Shown here piece after piece: positions 36,962 through 45,997 of a stretch of 64,000 bases of DNA. Both the position numbers and the translations under genes were made by a program. This DNA comes from Mucilaginibacter xinganensis (GTDB lineage: Bacteria > Bacteroidota > Bacteroidia > Sphingobacteriales > Sphingobacteriaceae), in NCBI RefSeq assembly GCF_002257585.1, contig NZ_CP022743.1:4216001-4280000 (forward strand), given 5' to 3'. The first letter of the stretch is position 1. Each line of letters starts with the position of its first letter. The notes under the pieces were generated by a model, which was given only the letters and a program-made list of their open reading frames with translations, was not told the DNA's origin and made no database searches.

Positions 36962-37298
36962 TTCAGTTACTCCTTTTTGTTAATATTGAGGTTTATTGTT
37001 TTATGAAGCTAATCTAAAATGTTTTTTCTTAATTAAAAATTTTTACGAAAGAAAAATAATGCCTTTAAAGTGGTTTTTTTCAACATTTTCAGCTAAAAAA
37101 GCCTATTATATACATATTAAATAATACTTAATAATTTAATAATAAAAAAACATATATTTTTATACTTAAATTATTTTACAGTTTTTTAATATAAAGTTCA
37201 TATTTATTGAAAACAAGAAAAAATTTCGTTTAAATTTCTTTCAATATTTCATTTATGCGCGGCATAAATATTATCAACGCATGCTCATTGCGTCATTT
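36962..37298. other. very AT-rich 337-bp gap
   Basis: Upstream region of the Hc1 gene and 3' flank of the GH125 gene. Runs of A and T dominate 37010-37260 with no ORF or hairpin of note. It could act as an AT-rich promoter/upstream element for the abundant Hc1 protein. Confidence 0.4.
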
Positions 37299-38714
37299 TT
37301 ACAGCAAATCCGGGTGATATTTATGCACCTTAATTATTAACTCGCCAAATAAAGTATTTGCCCAGGCAAACCATTTCCGGGTAAAATCAGTCGCATTATC
37401 TTTGTTAAACGACTCATGCATAAAACCTGTGCCCGCATGGGTATTTTTAAGCCATTTAATACACTGGGCTATCTCGGCTTTATCGTTCGAAGTTAAAGCG
37501 CGCATAATTATACTCATCGGCCAGATGTAATTGAGGCCTACGTGCGGCCCGCCGATCCCTTCGGCAACCTTGCCTTTAAAAAAGTAAGGGTTAGCCGTAC
37601 TTAACACCATTTTACGGGTATTTTGGTAAAGCGGGTCATGCTCCGATAGCGCGTTTAAATAAGGTAGCGCCAGTAAACTTGGCACATTGCTGTCGTCCAT
37701 AAATAACTGGTTGCCGTAACCATCCACCTCGTAAGCCAGCACTTTTCCATAAATGGGGTGCTGTGCCGTGGCGTACTTCTGTAGGGCATGCGCAACCTCG
37801 GCCGCCAAAGCCTTACACTCAATTGCCATAGCCGAATCGTTCGCAATTTTCTGGTACATCTCCGCCATTTGATACAAACTTACCACCGCGAAGTAGTTAG
37901 ACGGAACCAGGAACGGATAAATGGTGGCATCGTCGCTGGGGCGGAAGATAGAACAGATTAAGCCAACAGGCTTTACAGGATTGCCGTAGCCGCTCAACGG
38001 GGCGGTGTCAGTTGACACTTCGGTCTTTCTTTGAAAATGGTAAGGCCCTTTTCCGTTTTTACGCTGCTGCTCTTTAAAAGTAGCTACAATGGTCTTGCCT
38101 GCTTTTTTCCAGGTATCGTCAAAAAAGCTGCTGTCTCCGCTAATTTTCCAGTAGTTAAAGGCAAGCCTTACCGGGTAGCACAGCGAGTCGATCTCCCATT
38201 TACGTTCGTGCAGTTCCGGCTTCATATCGGTACGGTCACTATCCCATTCGCTGCCGGTAGCGCCCTCGTTAAAAGCGTTGGCGTAAGGATCAACAAGAAT
38301 ATAGCCCGCCTGGCGGTTAAGGACACCTTTAATAAGGTTTTTCAGCTCCGGGTCGTTCTTTATCAGCGGTAAATACGGCCAAACCTGTGCCGATGAATCG
38401 CGCATCCACATGGCATTGATATCACCGGTGATAACAAAAGTATCAGGACGGCCGCCCTTCTCAGAATAATTTACTGTCGTATCTAAAGTATTGGGGTAAC
38501 AATTTTCAAACAGCCACGCCAGTTCAGGATCTTTTATGGCCGCCTTTACGTTTTTAATAGTCGCCTCAACCGCTTTGCTGGTAAACTTGCGTTCGCTTAG
38601 CTTTGGGCGCTTGCTTTCAAAAGCAGTTGCTGCAAACCAGCCGGGCCTAAGCCCAAGACCAAGACCTGCGGTGGTTACACCGTTTATTTTGATAAAATTC
38701 CTTCGGGATAGCAT
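37299..38714 (-). CDS. GH125 exo-alpha-1,6-mannosidase, Tat-exported
   Basis: 471 residues. The N-terminus SRRNFIKINGVTTAGLGLGL is a twin-arginine signal, so the enzyme is folded before export to the periplasm. The (alpha/alpha)6 GH125 domain shows ITGDINAMWMRDSSAQVWPY near 95-115, GATGSEWDSDRTDMKPEL and GPHVGLNYIWPMSI near the end, typical of the family. GH125 removes terminal alpha-1,6-mannose. No other mannan-related genes are adjacent. Single gene. Confidence 0.93.
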   Translation of the reverse strand: MLSRRNFIKINGVTTAGLGLGLRPGWFAATAFESKRPKLSERKFTSKAVEATIKNVKAAIKDPELAWLFENCYPNTLDTTVNYSEKGGRPDTFVITGDINAMWMRDSSAQVWPYLPLIKNDPELKNLIKGVLNRQAGYILVDPYANAFNEGATGSEWDSDRTDMKPELHERKWEIDSLCYPVRLAFNYWKISGDSSFFDDTWKKAGKTIVATFKEQQRKNGKGPYHFQRKTEVSTDTAPLSGYGNPVKPVGLICSIFRPSDDATIYPFLVPSNYFAVVSLYQMAEMYQKIANDSAMAIECKALAAEVAHALQKYATAQHPIYGKVLAYEVDGYGNQLFMDDSNVPSLLALPYLNALSEHDPLYQNTRKMVLSTANPYFFKGKVAEGIGGPHVGLNYIWPMSIIMRALTSNDKAEIAQCIKWLKNTHAGTGFMHESFNKDNATDFTRKWFAWANTLFGELIIKVHKYHPDLL

Positions 38715-38930
38715 TTTGTTTTTAATTGGTAAACGGTAAAAATAAAAAAGCAGGCCGGATAATTGAAGGAGTTTTTAAATTAATTTCAAAAGTGAGTCTG
38801 AGGGAGGATAATGGTTCAGCAGGCGTGTTAAGGCACCCGTTCGTCCAGTGGTATTGCAGCTATAGCTCTCTTTAAAACTTCATCCAACGCAGGGCCCTCT
38901 GCGAGAGCCCCGTCAGATACAGAAAACAAA

Positions 38931-38956
38931 AAAGCCCTCCGGAAATCCGAAAGGCT
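38931..38956 (-). terminator. terminator of the alpha-oxoamine synthase gene
   Basis: Read on the minus strand: AGCCTTTCGG-ATTT-CCGGAGGGCT, a 10-bp stem with two G-U pairs, followed by TTTTTTG. Confidence 0.8.
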
Positions 38957-38987
38957 CATAAATATAATAACAAGACCAGTTAATTCT

Positions 38988-40232
38988 CTACGCCACCACC
39001 AATTTATTCTCTTTATAAAAACCGGCTTTTAATTTCTCAGCCATTTCGCTGTAGGCATCCAGCGTGCGCTGAACATCTTCCAGGCTATGCGCCGCAGTTG
39101 GAATCAGCCTTAACAGGATTAGTCCTTTAGGAATAACCGGGTAAATCACTATCGAGCAAAAGATGCCATAATTTTCGCGCAGATCGCGGGTTAACGCGGT
39201 TGCCTCATATAAGTCACCTTCCAGTATCACCGGGGTAACCATGGTATTGGTAACCCCCAGGTTAAAGCCGCGCTCGCGCAAGCCTTTCTGCAGCGTGTTG
39301 GAAACCTCCCAAAGTTTTTCACGCAATTGCGGCTGCGATTTTAATAGCTCAAAGCGTTTCTTTAATCCTATTACCATTGGCATCGGCAGCGCCTTGGCAA
39401 AGATCTGCGAACGCATGTTATAACGCAGGTAATCAACAATCTCTTTATCAGCAGCCACAAAGGCACCTATTCCCGCCATTGATTTGGCAAAAGTACCAAA
39501 GTAAACATCTACCCCGTCAACACAATCCTGTTCTTCATGCGTGCCGGCGCCGGTTTTGCCCATGGTACCAAAGCCATGCGCATCATCAACCAACAGGCGG
39601 AAATCAAATTTCTTTTTCAGTGCTATAATCTCTTTCAGTTTACCCTGCGCGCCCGACATGCCGAAAACACCTTCGGTTATCAGCAATATGCCGCCACCGG
39701 TTTGCTCTGCAAGCTTAGTTGCACGTTCCAGTTGTTTTTCGCAGCTTTCAATGTCATTGTGCTGGTAAACGTAGCGCTTACCCATGTGCATCCTTAACCC
39801 GTCAATAATACAGGCATGTGATTCGGCATCGTAAACTATTACATCATTACGGTCAACCAGTGTATCAATTATTGACACCATTCCCTGGTAGCCATAGTTC
39901 AGCAAAAAAGCATCTTCTTTACCAACAAATGCGCCAAGGGCCTGCTCCAGTTCCTCGTGGTGGATTGAGTTGCCTGACATCATGCGGGCACCCATCGGGT
40001 AAGCCATTCCATAATCAGCTGCAGCCTGTGCGTCGGCAGCCCTAACTTCCGGGTGGTTAGCTAGTCCCAAGTAGTTGTTCAAGCTCCAAACCAAATGTTC
40101 TTTGCCGTTGAACATCATATAAGGGCCAATTTCGCCTTCCAGCTTTGGATAGGAAAAATAACCATGCGACCATTTTTGGTGCTGCCCAAGCGGGCCGCCC
40201 ATGTTTTTCGATATTTTATTAAATATATCCAA
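38988..40232 (-). CDS. alpha-oxoamine synthase family PLP enzyme
   Basis: 414 residues from a TTG at 40232. The frame is open to an ATG at 40295, but a perfect -7 box (TATATTTG, 40268-40261) lies inside that extension, and the family starts with DIFxKI...GPLGQ, matching the TTG start; MGGPLGQ at 40202 is another option. AOS-family landmarks: DDAHGFGTMGKTGAG and the PLP lysine in GTFAKSMAG. Members condense an amino acid with an acyl-CoA (serine palmitoyltransferase, KBL, BioF). Which reaction this Bacteroidota branch performs is not clear from sequence. Confidence 0.85.
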   Translation of the reverse strand: MDIFNKISKNMGGPLGQHQKWSHGYFSYPKLEGEIGPYMMFNGKEHLVWSLNNYLGLANHPEVRAADAQAAADYGMAYPMGARMMSGNSIHHEELEQALGAFVGKEDAFLLNYGYQGMVSIIDTLVDRNDVIVYDAESHACIIDGLRMHMGKRYVYQHNDIESCEKQLERATKLAEQTGGGILLITEGVFGMSGAQGKLKEIIALKKKFDFRLLVDDAHGFGTMGKTGAGTHEEQDCVDGVDVYFGTFAKSMAGIGAFVAADKEIVDYLRYNMRSQIFAKALPMPMVIGLKKRFELLKSQPQLREKLWEVSNTLQKGLRERGFNLGVTNTMVTPVILEGDLYEATALTRDLRENYGIFCSIVIYPVIPKGLILLRLIPTAAHSLEDVQRTLDAYSEMAEKLKAGFYKENKLVVA

Positions 40233-40260
40233 ACTGATATTTTTTAATGTGTTTAAAATA

Positions 40261-40268
40261 CAAATATA
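40261..40268 (-). promoter_or_regulatory. -7 box for the alpha-oxoamine synthase gene
   Basis: Read on the minus strand this is TATATTTG, a perfect match to TAnnTTTG, 29 bp before the TTG start at 40232. It argues against the ATG at 40295. Confidence 0.55.
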
Positions 40269-40422
40269 GCCCTTAAAACGCGCAGAAACAACCATTATTA
40301 CTTTTTATAATAGGCTATAAAGTAACGGTTAGTGACTGATTGATTAAAGATTGTTTTTTTACCGCCGAAGGATAACGAAAATCCGCAATAGTACATTGAA
40401 GCCAATCTCTCCCTAAACAAAC

Positions 40423-40453
40423 AAAGGCCCAGCAAATTTGCAGGGCCTTTTAT
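40423..40453 (-). terminator. terminator at the end of the dcw cluster
   Basis: Stem AAAGGCCC/GGGCCTTT around the self-complementary core GCAAATTTGC, about 90 bp after the ftsZ stop, followed on the minus strand by a T/G-rich run. Likely ends the division-cluster transcript. Confidence 0.75.
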
Positions 40454-40542
40454 TTAAATAAAATTAGGGATTTGTTTCATAAACTTTTAAACCCGGACAC
40501 CAGGCAACTAATCTCTTGCCTCTCATTAACTATTATCTAACC

Positions 40543-42138
40543 TCAATCCACATTATCATGCAGGAATGAATTATTATTCCTTATTTCTGTATTTCCTTCG
40601 TTATCAGGCAATAATGAAAATCTTGAAACATGGCTTTCGTCTGAAGCAGGGGTTTGCTGAAGTGCAATTTCCTTACGTTTGTAAGCCGGGATATTTTCCA
40701 TTTCCTGGATATTGCCGCTGCGCAATTTCATGCTCAGGTCTTTAAGCCGCATAATCCGCTCGCGCGATTTACGCAACTGCTCTTCTATTGATTCATTTGT
40801 TTTATGATCATCCGCGCCAATTACTTCAGGCTCCTTTTCAGGCTCCGGAAGTTTTTCTTCCCTGGTCTGCATAAAGCTTGTTACGGGCTCAGCAATCTTA
40901 AAAGTCATTTCTGAAGCATCGGCAGCGTCAGGCTCTGACATTTGCTTTTCTTCAACATTCAAATCAAACCTTACCACCGCAGGTTCTTCGTTACGGGTTG
41001 CAAACAGGTCAAAAAGGCCCGTTTGTTTTGGCTCTTCCTTAGCAGTTTTCATGTAAGGCTCAGCAACCGCATCAGGTTTAACAGCGGTAATAAATTCGTT
41101 TACCGGCTTTGGCTTTTGTTCCACCTCAGGCACCAGCATTGAAACAATTTTCTTGCTGCTTTGCTCTTTTTCGCGCTCATCCTTGGTTTGGAAACCGGTA
41201 GCAATTATAGTAACAGATAATTTATCTCCTAAATTTTCGTCGATGCAATTACCCCAGATCAGGTCGGCAGCTAAACCGGCCTCTTCCTGTATGTAGTCGG
41301 TAATAACACTAACTTCATCCATCGTTACCTCTTTACTGCCCGAGCTGATGTTCAGCAGGATATATCTTGCACCTTCAATTTCGTTATCTTTTAGCAATGG
41401 CGATGACAAAGCACCTTCAACGGCCTTTAAAGCGCGATTTTCGCCTTCGGCAGATGAGCTTCCCATTATTGATACGCCGCTGTCTTTCATCACGGTGCGT
41501 ACATCTTTAAAATCCACGTTGATGTAACCGGGCAGCGTTATAATTTCGGCAATACCTTTTGCAGCCGTAGTTAAAATATTATCAGCCTGTGCAAATGCAG
41601 AACCCAGGGTAAGGTTACCAAAGATCTGGCGCAGCCGGTCATTGGAGATCACCAGGAACGAATCCACGTGTTTTTTCAACTCTTCCATTCCGGCGTCGGC
41701 CTGCAGCTTACGGCGCTTGCCTTCAAATGCAAAAGGTGTGGTTATAATACCCACGGTTAATATATCAAGCTCACGGGCCGCTTTGGCTATAATAGGGCTT
41801 GCGCCTGTACCTGTACCGCCACCCATGCCCGCTGTTATAAACAGCATTTTGGTATTTGAGCCAAGCATTTGCTTTATATCATCGATATTTTCTATCGCCG
41901 AATTTTTACCAACTTCGGGTATTGAGCCTGCGCCCATCCCTTCGGTAAGGCTTGCTCCTAATTGTACTTTATTAGGGATTGGGCTTAGTTCCAACGCCTG
42001 TGCATCGGTATTGCAAATAATGAAGTCAACGCCGGTAATCCCTTGTCTGTACATGTGGTTTACCGCATTACCCCCGCCGCCGCCAACACCAATTACCTTA
42101 ATAATTGACGACTTTTCTTTTAACATCTCAAAATGCAT
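40543..42138 (-). CDS. ftsZ: cell division GTPase FtsZ
   Basis: 531 residues, longer than the 383 of E. coli because of a long acidic linker (about 320-475), as usual in this phylum. GTPase core: GVGGGGGNAVNHM near 20, the tubulin signature GMGGGTGTGASP (about 105-116) and the T7-loop region NVDFKDVRTVM. Toward the end come NIPAYKRKEIAL, equivalent to the FtsA-binding C-terminal peptide, and a further 38 residues closing with FLHDNVD, a Bacteroidota-type tail. Last gene of the cluster; a 222-bp gap with hairpins precedes it. Confidence 0.98.
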   Translation of the reverse strand: MHFEMLKEKSSIIKVIGVGGGGGNAVNHMYRQGITGVDFIICNTDAQALELSPIPNKVQLGASLTEGMGAGSIPEVGKNSAIENIDDIKQMLGSNTKMLFITAGMGGGTGTGASPIIAKAARELDILTVGIITTPFAFEGKRRKLQADAGMEELKKHVDSFLVISNDRLRQIFGNLTLGSAFAQADNILTTAAKGIAEIITLPGYINVDFKDVRTVMKDSGVSIMGSSSAEGENRALKAVEGALSSPLLKDNEIEGARYILLNISSGSKEVTMDEVSVITDYIQEEAGLAADLIWGNCIDENLGDKLSVTIIATGFQTKDEREKEQSSKKIVSMLVPEVEQKPKPVNEFITAVKPDAVAEPYMKTAKEEPKQTGLFDLFATRNEEPAVVRFDLNVEEKQMSEPDAADASEMTFKIAEPVTSFMQTREEKLPEPEKEPEVIGADDHKTNESIEEQLRKSRERIMRLKDLSMKLRSGNIQEMENIPAYKRKEIALQQTPASDESHVSRFSLLPDNEGNTEIRNNNSFLHDNVD

Positions 42139-42360
42139 AATCCTGTTTTTTCATTTGTACAATTGGCCCAATATAGTTGATGAAACTATCAAGAGCATGT
42201 TATTTATTTTGTATTTGAGCTAATACTCACTTATTCAATTATATGTAATTGAATAAGAAGCAGATTTTTCTATCGTAATATTAAGGCTTTTTCAACAAGA
42301 CTTTTCCACATTTGTCAATATGTGGAAAGATCGGGCCAATGTGGAAAGATTACAATTCGC
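42139..42360 (-). promoter_or_regulatory. ftsA-ftsZ leader with two hairpins and TTTCCACA boxes
   Basis: A perfect 12-bp inverted repeat CTTATTCAATTA/TAATTGAATAAG with 4-nt loop (42230-42257), and three boxes TTTTCCACA (42302-42310), TGTGGAAAG (42321-42329) and TGTGGAAAG (42340-42348). The first two boxes can form a 9-bp hairpin. The boxes resemble DnaA boxes with one or two mismatches. A regulated ftsZ promoter or mRNA leader is likely. Confidence 0.5.
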
Positions 42361-43704
42361 TTACTTTAAAAAATCCTCGTCCTTAATATCATCCTTAATA
42401 AAACGTTTACCGCTCTCTAATAATTTGCCCAGTAAACCAAATTTTTTATCTTCGGTGTATCTTGTTTTTTCAACCTTTATATCCTCATTGGCCGGTACGT
42501 AATCATTGTACTCCATCTTCTGGATACCTTTTATCAGCAGGCCTATCCCTGTAGCAAAAGTCGGGCTCTGCAACTCCTCGTAAATATTTTTAGGCAATGC
42601 CTCATTTTTTGCCAAATGCTCATTAGGGTATCCAACGCGGCAATCCAAACCGGTTACAAACTCAACCAGCTGAGCCAGGTGTTTTAATTGCGCGCCGCCA
42701 CCGGTTATCACAATACCGGCTATTAGTTTTTTCTCGTAACCTGATGATTTTATTTCGTAATACACATGCTCTACAATTTCTTCCATGCGCGCCTGGATCA
42801 CAAACGCCAGGTTTTTAACAGAGATCTCTTTGGGTTCGCGGCCACGCAAGCCGGGCACACAAACAATCTCGTTCTCCTTGTTTTCGTCTGCCAGGGCCGA
42901 TCCAAACCTCACCTTTAATTGCTCGGCAATGTTGCGCATTACTGAACAACCCTCGCGGATATCTTCTGTTACGCTGTTACCTCCAAACGGGATAACTGCG
43001 GTATGGCGTATAATGCCTTCGTGAAAAATGGCCACATCGGTTGTGCCGCCGCCAATATCCACCAGCACCACTCCCGCTTCTTTCTCTTCATCGCTCAATA
43101 CAGATTCTGACGACGCCAAAGGCTCCAGCGTAAGTTCCTCACTTTGCAAACCGGCTTTGTTTACACACTTAACTATATTTTTTATGGCGGTAACCTGACC
43201 CGAAATAATATGGAAGTTAGCCTCAAGCCTTACCCCTGCCATACCGATCGGGTCTTTTATTCCCGGCTCATTATCCACAGTAAACTCCTGCGGTAATACA
43301 TGGATAATCTCCTCGCCCGGAGGCATCACCAGGTTGTACATATCTTCAACCAGCTTATCAATATCTTTCCGAGAGATCTCGTTTGACATATCACGACGGG
43401 TGATGAGCCCGCGGTGCTGTAAACTTTTGATGTGCTGGCCTGCAATCCCCACATTCACCACTTTAATCTCTACGTTTGACTGCGTACCCGCAACATCCAC
43501 AGCAATGGCTATCCCCTGTACTGTTTTATCAATATTTGAAACCATGCCGCGCGTTACACCGGCAGATTCAGCTTTACCAATACCCAACACCTCTATTTTG
43601 CCATTTTTACTTCTGCGCCCAACAATGGCACAGATCTTGGTGGTCCCTATATCCAATCCTACTACTATTGGTGAGCTTTTTTCCAGAGTTGAAGTTTTGT
43701 CCAT
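42361..43704 (-). CDS. ftsA: cell division protein FtsA
   Basis: 447 residues, actin fold. Nucleotide-binding motifs: VVGLDIGTTKICAIVG (phosphate 1), VLVDIGGGTTDVAIF (phosphate 2) and AGIVITGGGAQLKHL (adenosine). The 1C subdomain characteristic of FtsA lies between about 85 and 165. The C-terminus, which in FtsA carries a membrane-binding amphipathic helix, ends GKLLESGKRFIKDDIKDEDFLK; the KLLESGKRFI part could serve. FtsA tethers FtsZ to the membrane. Directly follows ftsQ (1 bp gap). Confidence 0.97.
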   Translation of the reverse strand: MDKTSTLEKSSPIVVGLDIGTTKICAIVGRRSKNGKIEVLGIGKAESAGVTRGMVSNIDKTVQGIAIAVDVAGTQSNVEIKVVNVGIAGQHIKSLQHRGLITRRDMSNEISRKDIDKLVEDMYNLVMPPGEEIIHVLPQEFTVDNEPGIKDPIGMAGVRLEANFHIISGQVTAIKNIVKCVNKAGLQSEELTLEPLASSESVLSDEEKEAGVVLVDIGGGTTDVAIFHEGIIRHTAVIPFGGNSVTEDIREGCSVMRNIAEQLKVRFGSALADENKENEIVCVPGLRGREPKEISVKNLAFVIQARMEEIVEHVYYEIKSSGYEKKLIAGIVITGGGAQLKHLAQLVEFVTGLDCRVGYPNEHLAKNEALPKNIYEELQSPTFATGIGLLIKGIQKMEYNDYVPANEDIKVEKTRYTEDKKFGLLGKLLESGKRFIKDDIKDEDFLK

Positions 43705-43705
43705 A

Positions 43706-44563
43706 TTAATTCTTTTTTATAGTATCCCTAATCAATTTTGTTGAGTCCTTAGCAGCCAGCTTCGCTTTTAAAGAGTCTGCTTTTAGCATTATGTTTTTTA
43801 CACCAACCACCTGGTTGGCATATTTAATATTTATCACCTTGTAGGCATCCCAACCCACCAGCGGCAGGGCTTTTTTATAAAACACACGCAGGTTATGAAA
43901 CTTATTGTCGAGCGAGTCGGCGTCACCCAACAGGATGCGGTTGTTGCCTACCCGCGGTATCAACTCAATTTCATGGTCTTTGTTTACATATATTTGCGCT
44001 ATTTGCGCATCCCAAAGCGAGTCTCTTCTTATATAATCTGCCGTTTTAAACAGCTGCCTGGCCATTGCGGTGTGCAGGCTGTCCACATGGTTGGCAAACA
44101 GTTCATCAATGTAACCGTTGGCTACTATTACCCTGGCTGTGAAATTTGCTGACAAGGGAATTTTTAACCCATGCTGATCCACGTAAAAATCCTGGTCAAA
44201 GCGGTTCATTAACCTTAAAATGGGTTGTCGCTGGCTAATCTCCACGTTAATAATCCCATCCATATCGGTGTAAACCTTTGCAAACTCAATAAATGGGTTC
44301 GCCTTCAATTTCTTTTCCAGCAGGTTAATATTTATCAGTTCCATCCGGCGGCCAATAAGTGCGTTGCTGTTTACCTGTAAAATGTTGTCCACCTCTTCGC
44401 GGTCAATAAAATACTGGTTCCCGGGAATGTAAATCTTCACATCCTTACATAAAACTTCGCCTTTTTTTCTTTCGATAAAACTCATCAATACAATGAGCCC
44501 CCCGAAACTTATTATCCAGGCCAGGCTTATCAGCAATCGCTTCCAGATTGGCTTCTTAAACAT
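43706..44563 (-). CDS. ftsQ: cell division protein FtsQ
   Basis: 285 residues. Short cytoplasmic N-terminus, one membrane segment (LLISLAWIISFGGLIVLMSF, about 10-29), a POTRA-like domain (VKIYIPGNQYFIDREEVDNI, GRRMELININLLEKKLKANP) and the FtsQ beta domain. FtsQ links early cytoplasmic and late periplasmic divisome parts via FtsL/FtsB. Its N-terminal coding overlaps the end of murC by 8 bp. Confidence 0.93.
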   Translation of the reverse strand: MFKKPIWKRLLISLAWIISFGGLIVLMSFIERKKGEVLCKDVKIYIPGNQYFIDREEVDNILQVNSNALIGRRMELININLLEKKLKANPFIEFAKVYTDMDGIINVEISQRQPILRLMNRFDQDFYVDQHGLKIPLSANFTARVIVANGYIDELFANHVDSLHTAMARQLFKTADYIRRDSLWDAQIAQIYVNKDHEIELIPRVGNNRILLGDADSLDNKFHNLRVFYKKALPLVGWDAYKVINIKYANQVVGVKNIMLKADSLKAKLAAKDSTKLIRDTIKKN

Positions 44564-45911
44564 CCTGCAAAATTTGTTTTAAGGGTTGAACCAGGGTATC
44601 AATATCGCCGGCACCCACTGTAAGCAGCAGTTCCGGCTTTTCATCTCTTATAACATTTAAAACTTCCTGCTTGCTTACCAGCCGCTTGTTTTGCAGCTGC
44701 ATCCGCTCCAGTATCATCCCGGCGTTAACGCCTTCAATCGGTAACTCGCGCGCCGGGTAAATATCCAGGATAATCAACTCGTCCGACAGGTCAAGCGCCG
44801 CTGCAAAGCCATCGGCAAAATCCCGTGTGCGGGTAAATAAATGCGGCTGAAAAATAGTGGTAAGCTTTTTACCAGGGTATAACTTTTTAACCGACCTGAT
44901 TGCCGCCTTTAATTCTTCGGGATGATGCGCATAATCATCAATAAATATTTGACGATCATTTTTTATTACATATTCAAACCTGCGGTGTACACCCTTAAAT
45001 GAGCCCAACGCACTTTTTATGGCGGCAGCAGGCACTTCAAGAATCAGGCAGGCTTCAATTGCAGCAACTGCATTTTCAATATTATGCGTTCCGGCTATCC
45101 CCATTCTGATATCGGGTATGCTGGTGTTGCTATTATTAAAATCGAAGTAAAAATCGCCGTTCTCTATTTTTATGTTTGATGCTGTGGCATCTGCTTCAGC
45201 CTCCACGGCATAAGTAAAACCGGCATTTAAATCCAATCCTTTTTTATGAATCAGTGTACCACCGGGCTTTATTTGCGATGCAAATAGCTGAAAAGATTCC
45301 GTTAAATGCGCATGGTCGCCATAAATATCCAAATGGTCAGCGTCCATTGAGGTTACAATAGCAACGTCAGGATGCAGGGTAAGGAATGAACGGTCGTACT
45401 CATCAGCTTCAACCACCACTATGTTATTTTTACCATACAGCACATTGCTGTGGTAATTGGTTGAAAGTCCGCCCAAAAATGCGGAGCAGTCTTTACCAGA
45501 ATCTTTTAAAATATGGGCAACCATGGTTGATGTGGTAGTTTTGCCATGGGTACCGGCTACCGCCACTGTAAACATCCCCTGGCTGATGATACCCAGCACC
45601 TGCGACCTTTTAAAGAGCCCGAAATTATTATCACGGAAAAAGTTTAAAATTGCCGAGTCCTTAGGAATAGCCGGTGTATAAATAATCAGCGTACCCTCAT
45701 CAGGCTGTTGAAAGCTGTAAGGGATCCAGTCTGTACGATCTTCAAAAATTATGCGGATGCCTTCGTTATGCAGATCGCCGGTTAAATCAGTGGCTGTTTT
45801 ATCATAGCCGCAAACAACACAACCCAAATGATGAAAGTACCGGGCCAACCCGCTCATGCCGATTCCGCCGATCCCCACCAAATAAACCCGTTTTATGCTG
45901 CTTAGTTCCAT
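44556..45911 (-). CDS. murC: UDP-N-acetylmuramate-L-alanine ligase MurC
   Basis: 451 residues from the ATG at 45911 (MELSSIKRVYLVGIGGIGMS); an upstream ATG at 45956 would add 15 unlikely residues. Rossmann-like N-terminal domain GIGGIGMSGLARYFHHLG, ATP loop VAGTHGKTTTSTMVA (about 115-129) and the C-terminal domain with IDDYAHHPEELKAAIR. Adds L-Ala to UDP-MurNAc in the cytoplasm, using ATP. Overlaps ftsQ by 8 bp. Confidence 0.97.
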   Translation of the reverse strand: MELSSIKRVYLVGIGGIGMSGLARYFHHLGCVVCGYDKTATDLTGDLHNEGIRIIFEDRTDWIPYSFQQPDEGTLIIYTPAIPKDSAILNFFRDNNFGLFKRSQVLGIISQGMFTVAVAGTHGKTTTSTMVAHILKDSGKDCSAFLGGLSTNYHSNVLYGKNNIVVVEADEYDRSFLTLHPDVAIVTSMDADHLDIYGDHAHLTESFQLFASQIKPGGTLIHKKGLDLNAGFTYAVEAEADATASNIKIENGDFYFDFNNSNTSIPDIRMGIAGTHNIENAVAAIEACLILEVPAAAIKSALGSFKGVHRRFEYVIKNDRQIFIDDYAHHPEELKAAIRSVKKLYPGKKLTTIFQPHLFTRTRDFADGFAAALDLSDELIILDIYPARELPIEGVNAGMILERMQLQNKRLVSKQEVLNVIRDEKPELLLTVGAGDIDTLVQPLKQILQDV

Positions 45912-45997
45912 TTTATTATTTATGATGTGACGCCACCCGTTACCTGATGACTTCACTGATTGTATTATTATTTATTAGTCGTTTCTTCTGCTTTGAA

